DNA of 64,000 bases, from assembly GCF_023159225.1 (NCBI RefSeq), contig NC_063167.1, forward strand, positions 70,495,798 through 70,559,797, read 5' to 3'. This DNA is from Perognathus longimembris pacificus. Lineage: Eukaryota; Chordata; Mammalia; Rodentia; Heteromyidae. The position numbers were made by a program, and so were the translations under genes. Each line of letters opens with the position of its first letter. Within the stretch, counting starts at the first letter, position 1. The notes under the pieces were generated by a model. The model saw only the letters and a list, made by a program, of their open reading frames with translations, did not search any database and had not been told where the DNA came from. This document shows, piece by piece, positions 1 to 10,160 of the stretch.

Positions 1-99
1 ATGGCCCCCAGGTCTGCCCCCAATGCCCTGTTTCCATGGTGACAGGGCTGCAATGTGCGCACTCCATTGTTTTCTGGGAAGGCCACAGCCCCTGTTTCA

Positions 100-318
<219 letters not shown>

Positions 319-445
319 TCAAGGCCATTCTGACACCAGGACAGCCCTCACACTTGGTGATGAAGTCAGCAGCAGTGGAGCCAGCACAATCAAAGGCCCA
401 GATCCCTCCAAACACACACAGCTTCCATAATCCACACAGCTTCCA

Positions 446-850
446 TAATCCTAGCTACTTGGGAGACTGAGATCTGAGGATCATGGTTCAAAGCCAGCCT
501 CTGCAGTAAAGTGTGAGACTCTCATCTCCAATTAATCATCAAAAAGCTGAAGCAGGGGCTGGGGATATAGCCTAGTGGCAAGAGTGCCTGCCTCGGATAC
601 ACGAGGCCCTAGGTTCGATTCCCCAGCACCACATATACAGAAAACGGCCAGAAGCGGCGCTGTGGCTCAAGTGGCGGAGTGCTAGCCTTGAGCGGGAAGA
701 AGCCAGGGACAGTGCTCAGGCCCTGAGTCCAAGGCCCAGGACTGGCCAAAAAAAAAAAAAAAGCTGAAGCAGAGCTGTGGCTCAAGTGGCAGAGTGCCAG
801 CCTTGAGCAAAAAGTCAAGCAAGGGCCTTAAGGCCCTAAATTCAAGTCCT

Positions 851-853
<3 letters not shown>
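446..853 (+). repeat. Type 1 SINE split by a later SINE
   Basis: This is a B1/Alu-like head beginning at 'taatcctagctacttgggag' (5' truncated), running to 555 and resuming at 773 with the ID-like tail 'gagctgtggctcaagtgg'. The break is exactly filled by the type 2 SINE at 556-757. The tail runs directly into the CA repeat at 854. Confidence 0.85.
556..757 (+). mobile_element. Type 2 (ID/tRNA-like) SINE with target-site duplication
   Basis: The head 'gggctggggatatagcctag' is followed by an ID-like B box 'ggttcgattcc' and then the shared tail and a poly(A) run. It is flanked by a perfect 15-bp duplication (aaaaagctgaagcag) at 541-555 and 758-772. The clean duplication and low divergence from other copies suggest a fairly recent insertion. 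It interrupts an older type 1 SINE. Confidence 0.93.

Positions 854-889
<36 letters not shown>
854..889. repeat. (CA)18 microsatellite
   Basis: An uninterrupted CA run starts at the very 3' end of the plus-strand type 1 SINE, consistent with growth from the SINE's A/C-rich terminus. Confidence 0.95.
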
Positions 890-891
<2 letters not shown>

Positions 892-1033
892 AAAGTGTGC
901 ACTCCATTTGAAATATCTAAGAACTAACAAGTCCACTTGAATTTTAACTTAAAATAAAAATCTAGTCCCCTACCCCATTACTGCTTTTAGTTTTCTAACA
1001 ATACAGCTGAACCAGGCTGATTTTGGTCTTTGA

Positions 1034-1285
1034 ATGTGTGCGTGCATGTGTGTGCATATGTGTATGTGTATATACTGGGGGTCATACTCAGTCTTGCATT
1101 CTTGCATTCTCACTTGACTTTTTTCTACTCAAGACTGGCTCTCTACTACTTGAGCCACAACTCCACTTCTGGCTTTTTCCTGGTTAATTGGGGATAAAAG
1201 TCTCATGAATTTTTCTGCCAGGACTGGCTGTGAACTGTGATTCTCACACCTCAGCCAGGATTAGAGGTGTGAGCCACTGGAGCCT
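1034..1285 (-). repeat. TG-rich tract plus type 1 SINE, minus strand
   Basis: An imperfect TG run (1034-1070) abuts the 3' end of a minus-oriented type 1 SINE (1071-1285). The SINE is recognisable by 'cttgagccacaactccactt', 'ggttaattggggataa' and the terminal 'gtgtgagccactgg'. It is diverged and lies inside CASQ2 intron 2. Confidence 0.8.
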
Positions 1286-1432
1286 GTTGCTTTTATAAAA
1301 TTATTCCTCCACCCAGGACTATGGTCATTTTCTATTTACTTAAAACTAGTCCAGTTATCAAGTGAGAAGACAACTTTGTTTTTGCAAGACACCATTTGTT
1401 TCTTCCTATTATATCATGCCAATCACTCTTAC

Positions 1433-1517
1433 CCAATTTCTTGGCAAGCTTGGCTTCCTTCTTGGCATCCAGCATCATGAAGCCGATGTCTTTATGTTCC
1501 AGGATCTGGGCCACAAG
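1433..1517 (-). CDS. CASQ2: CASQ2 coding exon 2
   Basis: This is an 85-bp exon of cardiac calsequestrin encoding [20 protein letters not shown] and then EAKLAKKL, plus the first base of a Gly codon completed in exon 3. The bounds are a CAG acceptor preceded by a pyrimidine-rich stretch (complement of 1518 onward) and a GTAAGA donor starting at 1432. Phases agree on both sides: exon 1 ends on a whole codon and exon 3 supplies the two remaining Gly bases. The peptide belongs to thioredoxin-like domain I of the calsequestrin fold. Compared with the human sequence as I remember it, there are only a few conservative changes (Ile for Val, Asp for Ala, Met/Leu swaps). Nothing suggests loss of function. 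Confidence 0.96.
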
Positions 1518-2275
1518 CTGAGGGACAGAGGAGAAGTGGACTGAGGGAAGGGAGATGGAGGTGCTGGGCAAAGCCTTCTTTCCACTATGCAACCCTCGGG
1601 GACCAAAGCAATCTGTGCACGTCCCTTAGAAAAGGGTCCTAGGACCAGATGTGCATGGAACCAGCAGGGGATGAAAAGACTCACGCACTGAGGGCAGCGT
1701 GCTCTGCCCCGGGGAAGAGAGAACTTGATGAGGGAGAGAGTCCAAAGGGAAGCAGAGCAGAACACCCACAGACACCAGCCATCCCATGTAGGCCACAAGA
1801 GGGCCTGGAACACCCACAGACACCCAGCAGCCGCCCAGGACTGGGAACTCGGCAGATCCCGCAGAGAGAGGAGAACATGCTGGGCCCCTCCCACAACAGA
1901 TGCAAGCTCGCCCACCAAGAAGGCCCTACTGGCTCTGGCCTAACTCCTACCGTCTACCCGAAAACAGCTGAAAGCAGGAACAGCGTGGAGAAGTTTCCAG
2001 AATGAATTAGGAGAGGGAAGAATCTCAAAGAGACTGATTGTTGTCATTATTACTATTTGCAGAGCACGAGAGATCATACCAATGTCTTCATGTTCAGACA
2101 ATTGCTCTAATCACTGAACTGACCCACCCCCCGCCTCCTCCTCTGCTACTGCTTTTTAAAGGTTAACCTTAAAACCACTCATTGCCATGCAATTGTAAGA
2201 AATAATGCAGAGGTCCCTTCTATCTTTTATCCAGTTTTCCTAGTAGTAAGAGCGTATAAAACTGAGGAGCAATAG

Positions 2276-2411
2276 GCACAGTGGCTCCATTTCCAGCTTC
2301 TTGTTGGTTAAGAGTCTCCCAGACCTTCCTGCTGACTTTGAACCCTGATCCTCAGATCTCAGCCTCTTGTGGCGCTAGGATTATAGGAGTGAGCCAGCGC
2401 CCAGACCAGAC
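2276..2411 (-). repeat. Type 1 SINE fragment, minus strand
   Basis: It retains 'gatcctcagatctcagcctc' and 'gtgagccagcgcccag', which match the complement of the type 1 head. The ID-like tail is mostly missing. Confidence 0.7.
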
Positions 2412-3570
2412 CTGTATCTTAAAAGTCACGTGTCATCATAAAATAGTAAGAAGGCAGTGCAGGAGGTAGGACGGCACACAGGGGCAGAGCGGAACTGCCC
2501 AGGCATATGCTAGGAGAGGTCTGACTCATATGCTCCGTTCAATTCTCCGTTTAATTCTTTCTTGTTTGTAGCTGTTACTATTGATAGTGTTTTCTTTCTA
2601 GACTAACAGTAGAAAGGTTTGTTGTTGGTTTTTTTTTTAAGCCATTGAGGCATCATATCCAGAACCAGTGGAAGCATGAGAGCTGGTACTTCAATAAACA
2701 AAGAGATGACATGAAATGCAAACTCCTTAGAAGTAATAAATGAGTCTAGCAAGCGTGCAAGGTGCAAGGCAAATATGACCAAGATAATGGCATTTCAATA
2801 CACTAGCAATACTAGGACACCAAAGATAAAAATATCATACTGCTTATGATCCCTAAGATAACTTAAATCAGATTTAAATCAGAGGAGATTGGATGTGCTC
2901 AGGGTTGCATGAATGTAGGCAAATATTTATATAGAAATATAACAAGACCTGCATAAGACTTCCAACACTGAAAATTATACCATGCAAATGAAAAAAACCA
3001 GAGACAATCTAAGAAATGGAAATTCATCCAATCTTAGTGATCCAGACATCCATATATGAAATATATCAGATACTGGCACAAAAAGATAGCATTCTCCTCA
3101 AATCGACAGATTGAATGTACAGATCTAAGACGATCCTTACCGAAATCCTAATAACATTTTTTGTAGAGATAACAAAAGTTATCCTCAAATGTATGTGGAA
3201 AAGTCAACAAACTTCCGCAAAGAATGAAGCCGGGAGAGGTGCTCCCCTGTCCCCAAGGCTCGCTACAAATCCTGAGGGTACGTGGGGAAAAGCAGTGGCA
3301 GGACTGCAGAACATGAAATAGGACTGGCAGGAAATGTGCTCAATTCCTAACACTGAGAAACGAAGGAAAAACGAGGGTCCTACAGTCTGCTGTGTGGGCA
3401 GAGGGTCAGCACCAGGTGATGGGAACGGAAGAGGGGAAGCAGGAGTAGGCCCCACATGCTCACAACTGCCTTCTCACTACAGGTGCTGAAGCAGACCCAG
3501 CTGCTGACACACACAGGGCAAAGAGCCCCCAACCATCACACACTTTACACAAAAGTTCATCAAAATAGGC

Positions 3571-3787
3571 CAGGGAGTCAGGGTGGGGGGCTCACATCTG
3601 TAATCCTAGCCACACAGGAGACTGAGATCTGAGGATCGTGGTTCAAAGCCAGCCTGGGCAAGAAGGTCTGTGGGACTCTTTGTATCATCAAAAAGGCCAG
3701 AAGTGGAGCTGTGGCTCAAGTGGTAGAGCACTAGCCTCGAGTGAAAAAGCTAAAGAACCTATGCCCAAGACCAAAAAAAAAAAAAAA
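3571..3787 (+). repeat. Type 1 SINE, plus strand
   Basis: The head 'ctcacatctgtaatcctagc' is followed by 'gagatctgaggatc' and the tail 'gagctgtggctcaagtgg', ending in a 16-bp A run. It is nearly full length. Confidence 0.88.
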
Positions 3788-3793
3788 GAAAGA

Positions 3794-4004
3794 GGAGCTG
3801 GGAATATGGCCTAGTAGTAAGAGTGCTTGCCTCATCTACATGATGCCCTGGGTTCGATTCCTCAGCACCACATATATAGAAAATGGCCAGAAGTGGCACT
3901 GTGGCTCAAGTGGCAGAGGGCTAGCCTTGAACATAAAGAAGCCAGGGACAGTGCTCAGGCCCTGAGTCCAAGGCCCAGTACTGGCCAAAAAAAAAAAAAA
4001 AAAA
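3794..4004 (+). repeat. Type 2 SINE, plus strand
   Basis: The head 'gagctgggaatatggcctag' is followed by the B box 'gggttcgattcc', the shared tail and an A run. It lies immediately downstream of the type 1 SINE in the same orientation. Confidence 0.9.
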
Positions 4005-4788
4005 GAAAGAAAGAAAAAAGAAATCTAAAGTATGGAAATGGGAGGAGAATCCTAACCATTTGTTAGATACGGACTCTCCTCAGGGACTCTTCCAAACAGA
4101 ATAGTGTAAGACACACGTCGGCTTCCAGGATGCAGCACAGAGCAGAGGGAAGAGAAGGGGAGGGGGAGGCCCCGTGGATCCCATGGCTGTTCATGTCTGG
4201 TGTCACAGGGGCAGTGCTCGGGCCGGTCCCTATTTCACGCCTCTGCTCCCAGAACAGATGACCTTGAACAGAAGGCTGGGCCAGAAACCACAGCGTGGGC
4301 ACAGGACACTGAGTGGGCTGCGAGGACGGCTGCGGCCGGTGTGGATGGCTGGCTGGGCTTTGCCGGGACAGGAAGAGAGAGCATGGAGCAGCCGTGGCCA
4401 GCGCTCCAGGCCGGATAGATCTCGCCATGCCTGCCATTTGACCCATGAGAGGACAAGAAAAACCCCCAGTGCCACCCCCTCCTCGGAAGTGGAGGAGGGA
4501 GGCAAGAAGTTGTGATTTGTTCCACCTGTGGGGGTGAGAAAATGTGAGTAGTGATTCTTACCTGCAGGTTCAGGAATCAGAAAATAAAGAAAAGTCTACA
4601 GTTGAGGTACCTAAATGTCACCTGATCACTCTGCTTGGCGTGATGTCCCTGCGACTGGCCCCCAAGGCCACTGAGGGGTGCTGCCTCCCACTGTTCTGTG
4701 CTGTGTGCCCCCGAGCCTAACACCGGGGGCACAGGGAACTGAGTGAGGACCACCCAACCAGCGGCTGGGCACTCAGAGCCTGAGCAGC

Positions 4789-4988
4789 TGTGTGTGTGTG
4801 CATATGCATGTGTATGCGTGTATACATGTGTGTGCATGGACATCCATGCGTGTGTGCATGTGTGTGCCAGTACTAGAGCTTGAACTCAGGACCTTTGGCT
4901 CTCTAGTAGGCTTCCCCTCAAGGGGGGTGCTTTACTACTTGAGCCACACCTCCACATCCAGCTTTTTGGTGGTCACTTGGTGGTGGGA
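4789..4988 (-). repeat. TG-rich tract plus partial type 1 SINE, minus strand
   Basis: TG-rich sequence (4789-4865) leads into 'gagcttgaactcaggacc' and 'cttgagccacacctccac', the reversed tail of a type 1 SINE. The 7SL-like head is missing. Confidence 0.7.
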
Positions 4989-5038
4989 ACACTTTGCTAC
5001 CCAGCACCAGGGTAAAAGTATGTGAGTATTAAGTCACA

Positions 5039-5141
5039 GCAAAAGCTGGAAGTGGAACTGTGGCTTGAGTGGTAGAATGCTAGCCCTGAGAAAAAGAAGT
5101 GCCCAGGCCCTGAGTTCAAGCCTCAGGACCAGCAGAAAGAA
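5039..5141 (+). repeat. Type 1 SINE tail, plus strand
   Basis: Only the 3' half is present ('aagtggaactgtggcttgag' to 'gagttcaagcctcagg'). It lies opposite in orientation to the partial element at 4866-4988. Confidence 0.75.
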
Positions 5142-5278
5142 AAGGGCACTTTTCCATGGGAGGGAGGTGGTGTTGTGGCAGGAGCACTTTATTTTCACAA
5201 GTTTGATAACCCAGCCAAAGAGGCCTGGCCCTTGTGACAGGGCCTGAGTTCAGCCATGCAGCCCCAAGTCAGAGCCTC

Positions 5279-5396
5279 TGACCACCCAGGCATAGGCCAT
5301 AGCCAGAGAGGGTAGGGGTGTGTGGGGGGGAGTATGACCACCCATGTACAGGCCATGGCCTGAGAGGATGGGAGTGTGTGGGGGTGGGGGTGGGAA
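5279..5396. repeat. Two-copy tandem duplication, about 60 bp
   Basis: Both copies start with 'accaccca', continue through 'aggccat' and 'gagagg', and end in a G/T-rich stretch. The copies have diverged by several substitutions. Confidence 0.7.
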
Positions 5397-5460
5397 GTAT
5401 AGCAAGAAGAGAGAAAGGAAGGAAGGAAAGAAGGAAGGAAGGAGAAAAGAATAGAAAGAG

Positions 5461-5590
5461 CTAGGGAAGGGAAAGAAAAAATGAGGGTGTAAGATATCAC
5501 AAGAAATGTACACACTGCCCTATTATGTAACTGTACCCCTCTTGCACAACACCTTGTCAACAAAATTTAATTAATAAATAAAAAATTTTA
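5461..5590 (+). mobile_element. L1 3' end, 130 bp, with 16-bp target-site duplication
   Basis: This extremely 5'-truncated LINE-1 contains only the 3' UTR end, from 'agggaagggaaagaaaa' through 'cacaacaccttgtca' to an A/T-rich tail. The same 3' end occurs in the longer L1s at 31.2 kb and (complement) 60.7 kb. A perfect 16-bp duplication (aaaagaatagaaagag) flanks it at 5445-5460 and 5591-5606. Confidence 0.9.
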
Positions 5591-7008
5591 AAAAGAATAG
5601 AAAGAGGCACGGAGAGGGAGAAGGTGGGTAGAAGGAAAAGAGGGAACGAGGAGAAAAAGACAGAAGATCCAGAGCACTGAACTCTGCATTCCCTTTCCTT
5701 GGATTAAGAACCCTTCCTGGCCTTAGAGTTCTGGAGTCACCAAATCAGCTCCAGGCTTAACTTCCTCTCTCTGCTGCTGCCCTGCCTAGACCAAAGGTGT
5801 GTGGAGGGGCAGGGCCTCTTCTGATTGTGCCTGGGAGCCCAGAGCTCAGTCTAGCTGGACGATGACAAGATGGCAGCTTGACATCAGCGTGACAACTATG
5901 TGGGTGCTGATTCTCGAGCTAAGTACACTCCCCTCCCCTCCGTGTCCAATCTGCACCCAAAGGTCTAATATCCCTGCCTGTTGTCCCTGCCCTGCCCATC
6001 CACAGGGAGGCCCGAGCCCCACCCTTGGCCCCCATGGAGGGAAGACAGCAGAGGGAGCTCCACAACTCCCCAAGACTTGGCGGGCACTCAGGATTCTGAA
6101 CTGCTTCCTAGGTCAGCGAGGCAGCTTGGGTGAATTGTGGGTGGTTTTGTGGGATTGTATTACAGGTCATGTCTTGGGGAACCTCAACTCACCTTGGGTT
6201 CCCCCGGCTAAGTCTGGTGATCAAACTATTTGATGAACCCAGGCTGGCCGTGGAGGTTGCTGAGTGGTGCAGGTCCCCAGGAGGCCTCTCCAGAAAGGTG
6301 CGGGGGGCCGGGCCTGGGGCCTGCCAGGGGCTCCCGGGGCTGGGGAGGGCACTGGCATGGTGCCCTGGAATTGTGGGTGGCCCTCAGCTGTCTGCAGACA
6401 CTACAGAGATTGCTTCTGAGCCACTCAGAGAGGATTAGAAGCAGCCCTGTGCCAGGTGGCTGAGAGGCCGCGTAATACGGATAAAATAAGAAGTGACTTC
6501 AGCTTGCTCCTGTGTCCACACCAAGAACCTTCTGAGAAAAAAAAATCCCCACTCACAAGTGTGCCACTGAGAATGCCACGCATCCATGCTCTGTAACTAA
6601 AAGCCAGAGAAAAAATGCCGGAGGAGAGGCAAGGTCAAACAACTCTTGTCCCCAGCCGCAGGGCTGGTGGCACTGGGGGAGCAAGCATGGGGTCCGGCAC
6701 CACAGGGAACCCCCAAACTGCCCATCTCCCAGTGGTTTACCGATAGTTTGCACACTCTCTCAGGCAACAGCCACCGAACCAGAGTGGCATCCCAACCGAG
6801 ACATCACTGTGCCCCATGGACGTGGAACTATCGACCTCAGTTTCCCCTTTGTGAGCTTAATTCACACATCATGGCCTTAGAGCAAGACCATCGCCCATTC
6901 ACAAGAAATTCAAAGGCAGCAGACCACAGTATACATTCTCTGCGCCCTCATTTCCACACCCCAAGCCCTGGCCGAAAGCATCCTGACCCCAGGGCCCACT
7001 GAGGCAGG

Positions 7009-7010
<2 letters not shown>

Positions 7011-7059
<49 letters not shown>
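7011..7059. repeat. (CA)24 microsatellite abutting the CASQ2 exon 1 donor
   Basis: On the gene strand this reads as a (TG)n run beginning at intron position +5, fused with the GTGAGT donor. It would therefore be transcribed as a UG repeat at the extreme 5' end of intron 1. Confidence 0.97.
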
Positions 7060-7063
<4 letters not shown>

Positions 7064-7297
7064 CTCCAGCACGATCTCTTTCATCTGGAACTGTTTCTGT
7101 GCCACCTTATCTGAAGACACAGGCTCATGGTAGTAAAGGCAGAGCATGTCATATTTCTTCAGCATCTGCTTGAAGTTCTTCTCAGAGAGGCTCAGCACCC
7201 GGTCCTTCCCATCATACGTGGGGAACCTCAGCCCCTCTTCTGCCCTGCAGCAGCTCAGCAAATAGACACCCACCATGAGGAGGTGAATTCTCTCCAT
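7064..7297 (-). CDS. CASQ2: CASQ2 coding exon 1 with start codon and signal peptide
   Basis: This first coding exon of cardiac calsequestrin has 78 codons. The start ATG is the complement of 7295-7297. The protein opens [19 protein letters not shown], a typical cleaved signal peptide of about 19 residues that directs it into the sarcoplasmic reticulum. The mature N terminus [20 protein letters not shown] and the segment ending in QMKEIVLE start the first thioredoxin-like domain. Arg33, a residue mutated in human catecholaminergic polymorphic ventricular tachycardia (R33Q), is conserved. The exon ends on a whole codon at a consensus GAG|GTGAGT donor (7063-7058). The frame is open for 38 codons upstream of this ATG without another in-frame ATG, so the start is well supported. 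An out-of-frame ATG at 7413-7411 would give a 53-codon overlapping uORF if transcription starts upstream of it. Confidence 0.97.
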
Positions 7298-7620
7298 CTG
7301 GGAAGACTTTTCCCTCTCTTTCCCCAGAGCAGCGCGGGGGAGCGGGGGGTCCGTGCGGTCCTGGGGGGTCTGTGCAGTCCTGGGCTCAGGAAGGAGTGGA
7401 GGCTCAGGCACATGCGCACAGTGAGAAATGGGGGTGGGGGGGGGGAAGCTGGGAGGCCTAGTGCCAGATCGCTTACACTGCCCGTCCCGGCCCCTGGCTC
7501 ATTAAGAGCTCCATTTTTAGGATGCAGTTGTTTCAGGCTAAAAATAAATGGTGCAATGAATTTAAAGAAAAAGTCCGATATGACCGCTGAGAGACGCTCT
7601 GGGCAGTGTGTCCGAGGGTG
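7298..7620 (-). promoter_or_regulatory. CASQ2: CASQ2 5' UTR and candidate promoter
   Basis: The sequence just upstream of the CASQ2 start carries an exact match to the MEF2 consensus YTAWWWWTAR at 7538-7547 (ctaaaaataa on plus). A second A/T core flanked by CC and GG (7511-7521) resembles a CArG or MEF2-like element but has seven A/T bases rather than six. A CANNTG E-box lies at 7525-7530. MEF2 and SRF-type sites are known features of cardiac calsequestrin promoters. No canonical TATA box is obvious, though the MEF2 A/T core could serve. The transcription start is not determinable from the sequence alone. Confidence 0.65.
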
Positions 7621-8141
7621 AGAGGCAACGGCAGGAGAGAAAGAGGAGCCGTGCACACATGGTGAAATCTGGAGACGCCACAAGTCCAAAGAAGAACACG
7701 AGAGAAGGGAAAGGAGACAGGAGGGGAGAGCAGCCAGGGCAAAGGGGCAGTGAGAACAGAGACAGCAGTTGGGCTGGCCTGGCACGGCACCCATGTGGCA
7801 TTGCCAAACTCCTGCAGCAACGTGAGGGCGCTGTCCTTCGCCTGCTGAATGGCGGCGGGGAGTGGACAGGGCCCAGGGGTGAGATTGAGTTCCCGCGGGC
7901 CTTCCAAGTCTTCCTGGAAACCTGGCCCACGCCGAGTTCCACACCCGGTCCCAGAGGCCCTGCCAGTGCTGGGCACGGCACCGGGCTCTGATGCCCTTCC
8001 TCACAGCCCAGCACATGAGGGGCTCTGAGACCCCATCCCACGCTAGGCCCCCAGTTCCTTTTTATGTCCACTGCCTGTATCTGAGCCCTGGCATGACAGA
8101 GGAACCATCCTCCTTACACGCATATGCACACATGCTTTCAG

Positions 8142-8190
<49 letters not shown>

Positions 8191-9850
8191 TTAATTGATT
8201 ATAAGAATCTCACAAACTTTCCTGCCCAGCCTGGCTTTGAACTGTGATCCTCAGATCTCAGTCTCCTGAGCAGCTAGGATGACAGGCATCAGCGATGACT
8301 TTCTTCTCCGTTTCAGATAAGGATGTAGAAGTGCTGGGAAGTGGGAAGCTCAGAATTCAGCCCCCCTCTGCCCTTGCACAGCTGGTTTTGGGTGATGACC
8401 TCACGAAAAGGGGGTGGTGATGGCTGCGAAGCTCAGTGCACACAGCAGGGACTCGGGAACACTCCCTGGAGGTGGGGGAATGGGGCTTTCTATCGTGCTG
8501 CCTGTGCTCCTGATCCTGCTTGCCCCTGGGTCTTCTGTCCTGTGCCGTCTCTACCTGAGCCAGGCAGACAACTGAGGCTGGAGGAGCCACGCTCAGTGTC
8601 CAGGGGAAGTTGACGGTGGGCACGCGGCTCAGCTCCACCTACAGCTGGGCTCCTGGCCGATTTCTCCGCACCTGCCAGATCCCCGGCCAGCATGGCTTCA
8701 GGTCTGGGACTCAGAGCCTCCCACTCTCTAGAGGAGTCCGTGGTCTGTAGGAAGCTCACCATGCTTTGATCTCTCTGTCCTTGGTTGGGAGCTGTGGCTT
8801 TGTCATGGCCAGAAGGGAGAAGCAATCCTAGAGGCTCCAACAGAGCATGGCTCTTTCCAGAAGGGTCTGAGGAGAGCCCAGCCCCCCCCCCCCCATCCCT
8901 GGAGGGTGAGGCCAGGCAAACCCCAGGAGCTTTCACTGTGTAGGGCTGTGGGGTGGAGTAATGGTGCCCTGCCTCTCCAAGGTCAGCTTCCTGACTCTGC
9001 ACCGCGGCCTGTCTCTCTCCCGGCAGTCCAGATTTAGAATGTGGCCCACTTTCCTTAGTGTGTACCTGCGGTTTCTTCCTCTTTCTTTTTCCTGTTACTA
9101 AATAACTGGGAGGTATTTTTAAGTCACAGTCTTCATTTCTTGCTGACTTAGAACTGGCAAAACTGCCAGAGACAAGGGAAAATGTTTAAAATTGAGTTTG
9201 GCCCAGATGTAGGTGTGTCTTCCAGCTGCAAGGCCGGTCTGTGGCATTCCTGCACCGTGTCGTGGCGTGGGCCCTGCATGGGGCTTGGGGCCCAGCCCTG
9301 AGGATGACAGCCCCCGCCACAGCCCCGCGTGCCCACTGGTGGGTGGCCGGGGGCCGGTTTACTCTGGTCACAAGGCACCTGCTCCTTTCCTTTGCCTTGA
9401 GCTCACCAATGTTGTCTATCTTGTGAACGTTGCCGGGTCAGGCTTGCATCCCACAAATTTGCTGCTTCACACGAGCATTTGCTGCTGCAATCAGCCCCCT
9501 GCCCCTCACCTGTTAAACGCCAGTGTTTCTATGTGTCCATAAACCAAACACAGATGCTTGCTATCAGCACACCGTTATCAAGTTCCATGCCTTCACTCTA
9601 CGAAGGGAGAATCTAGAATCTTCAAACCTCAGCCCTCTGTCTTTGTTGATTCTTGGTAGGGGAGAGAGAAATTTGCATATATTATTTTATTAGCTATTTT
9701 TCAAGTTCCAAGTGAATTGGGATTTGAAGCAATGGTCTGTCCATTTGCTTGCTAGTTAAACAAAAATTTTGTGGGCATCTTGTGTGTGCCAGATACTCTT
9801 CTAGGTTACACAAACAGTAACCAAAAACCAAAATGTGAAAGCACAGGTGT
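7621..9850. other. Intergenic sequence upstream of CASQ2
   Basis: This is mostly single-copy DNA with no gene signal. It includes a GT microsatellite with a type 1 SINE fragment (8145-8293) and a poly(C) run (8882-8894). The open frames here have no domain or conserved feature I recognise. Confidence 0.6.
8145..8293 (-). repeat. (GT)n plus type 1 SINE head, minus strand
   Basis: A 44-bp GT run (8145-8188) is followed by 'ggttaattgattataag', 'ctttgaactgtgatcctcag' and 'ctgagcagctaggatgacag', the reversed type 1 head. The ID-like tail has apparently been replaced by the microsatellite. Confidence 0.8.
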
Positions 9851-10160
9851 GGGGGGGGGGGGCGTGTGCACATACATGCGCTTGTGCACATACATGCAAG
9901 TGTGTGTACATCCTTGTGCATATGGGGGGCATATGCGAGAGTACAGGCAGGTGTCTGTGAACGCATGAGAGTGATGCATGCATCAGTGTGCATGTGAACA
10001 TGTGCACATGTGTGTGCATGCGCGTGTGCATGGATGCTCATGTGTGTACATCCTTGTGTGCATTGTGTGGGCACACGCGAGAGTACATGCAGGTGTCTGG
10101 GAATGCCTGCATGCATCAGTGTGCGTGTGAACATATGCACAGGCATGTATGCGACAGGTG
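9851..10160. repeat. Tandem 140-bp TG/CA-rich duplication
   Basis: The sequence starting 'tgtgtgtacatccttgtg' at 9901 recurs at 10041. Both copies continue through 'cgagagtaca', 'caggtgtctg' and 'atgcatcagtgtgc'. The region is dominated by alternating purine-pyrimidine runs and is preceded by a G run (9850-9862). Confidence 0.8.

Larger units (their letters stand above)
1518..7063 (-). other. CASQ2: CASQ2 intron 1
   Basis: This is a 5.5-kb intron between coding exons 1 and 2. It contains five SINE pieces (2276-2411, 3571-3787, 3794-4004, 4866-4988, 5039-5141), a 130-bp L1 3' end (5461-5590), a short tandem duplication (5279-5396) and a CA microsatellite reaching the exon 1 donor. The stretches 1518-2275, 2412-3570, 4005-4788 and 5607-7009 appear single-copy. 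I see no exon-like reading in them. Confidence 0.9.

Noticed and set aside
7511..7521. Canonical CArG box upstream of CASQ2
   Set aside because: The core has seven A/T bases between CC and GG, not six, so it is described only as CArG-like.
7255..8016. 253-codon minus frame upstream of CASQ2
   Set aside because: It overlaps the CASQ2 promoter and 5' UTR, lacks a plausible start and contains A/T motif translations. Only its last 53 codons matter, as a possible uORF.
9851..10160. CRISPR-like or other spaced array
   Set aside because: The repeats are continuous TG/CA-rich DNA with a 140-bp tandem period, in a mammalian genome; there are no constant repeats with unique spacers.
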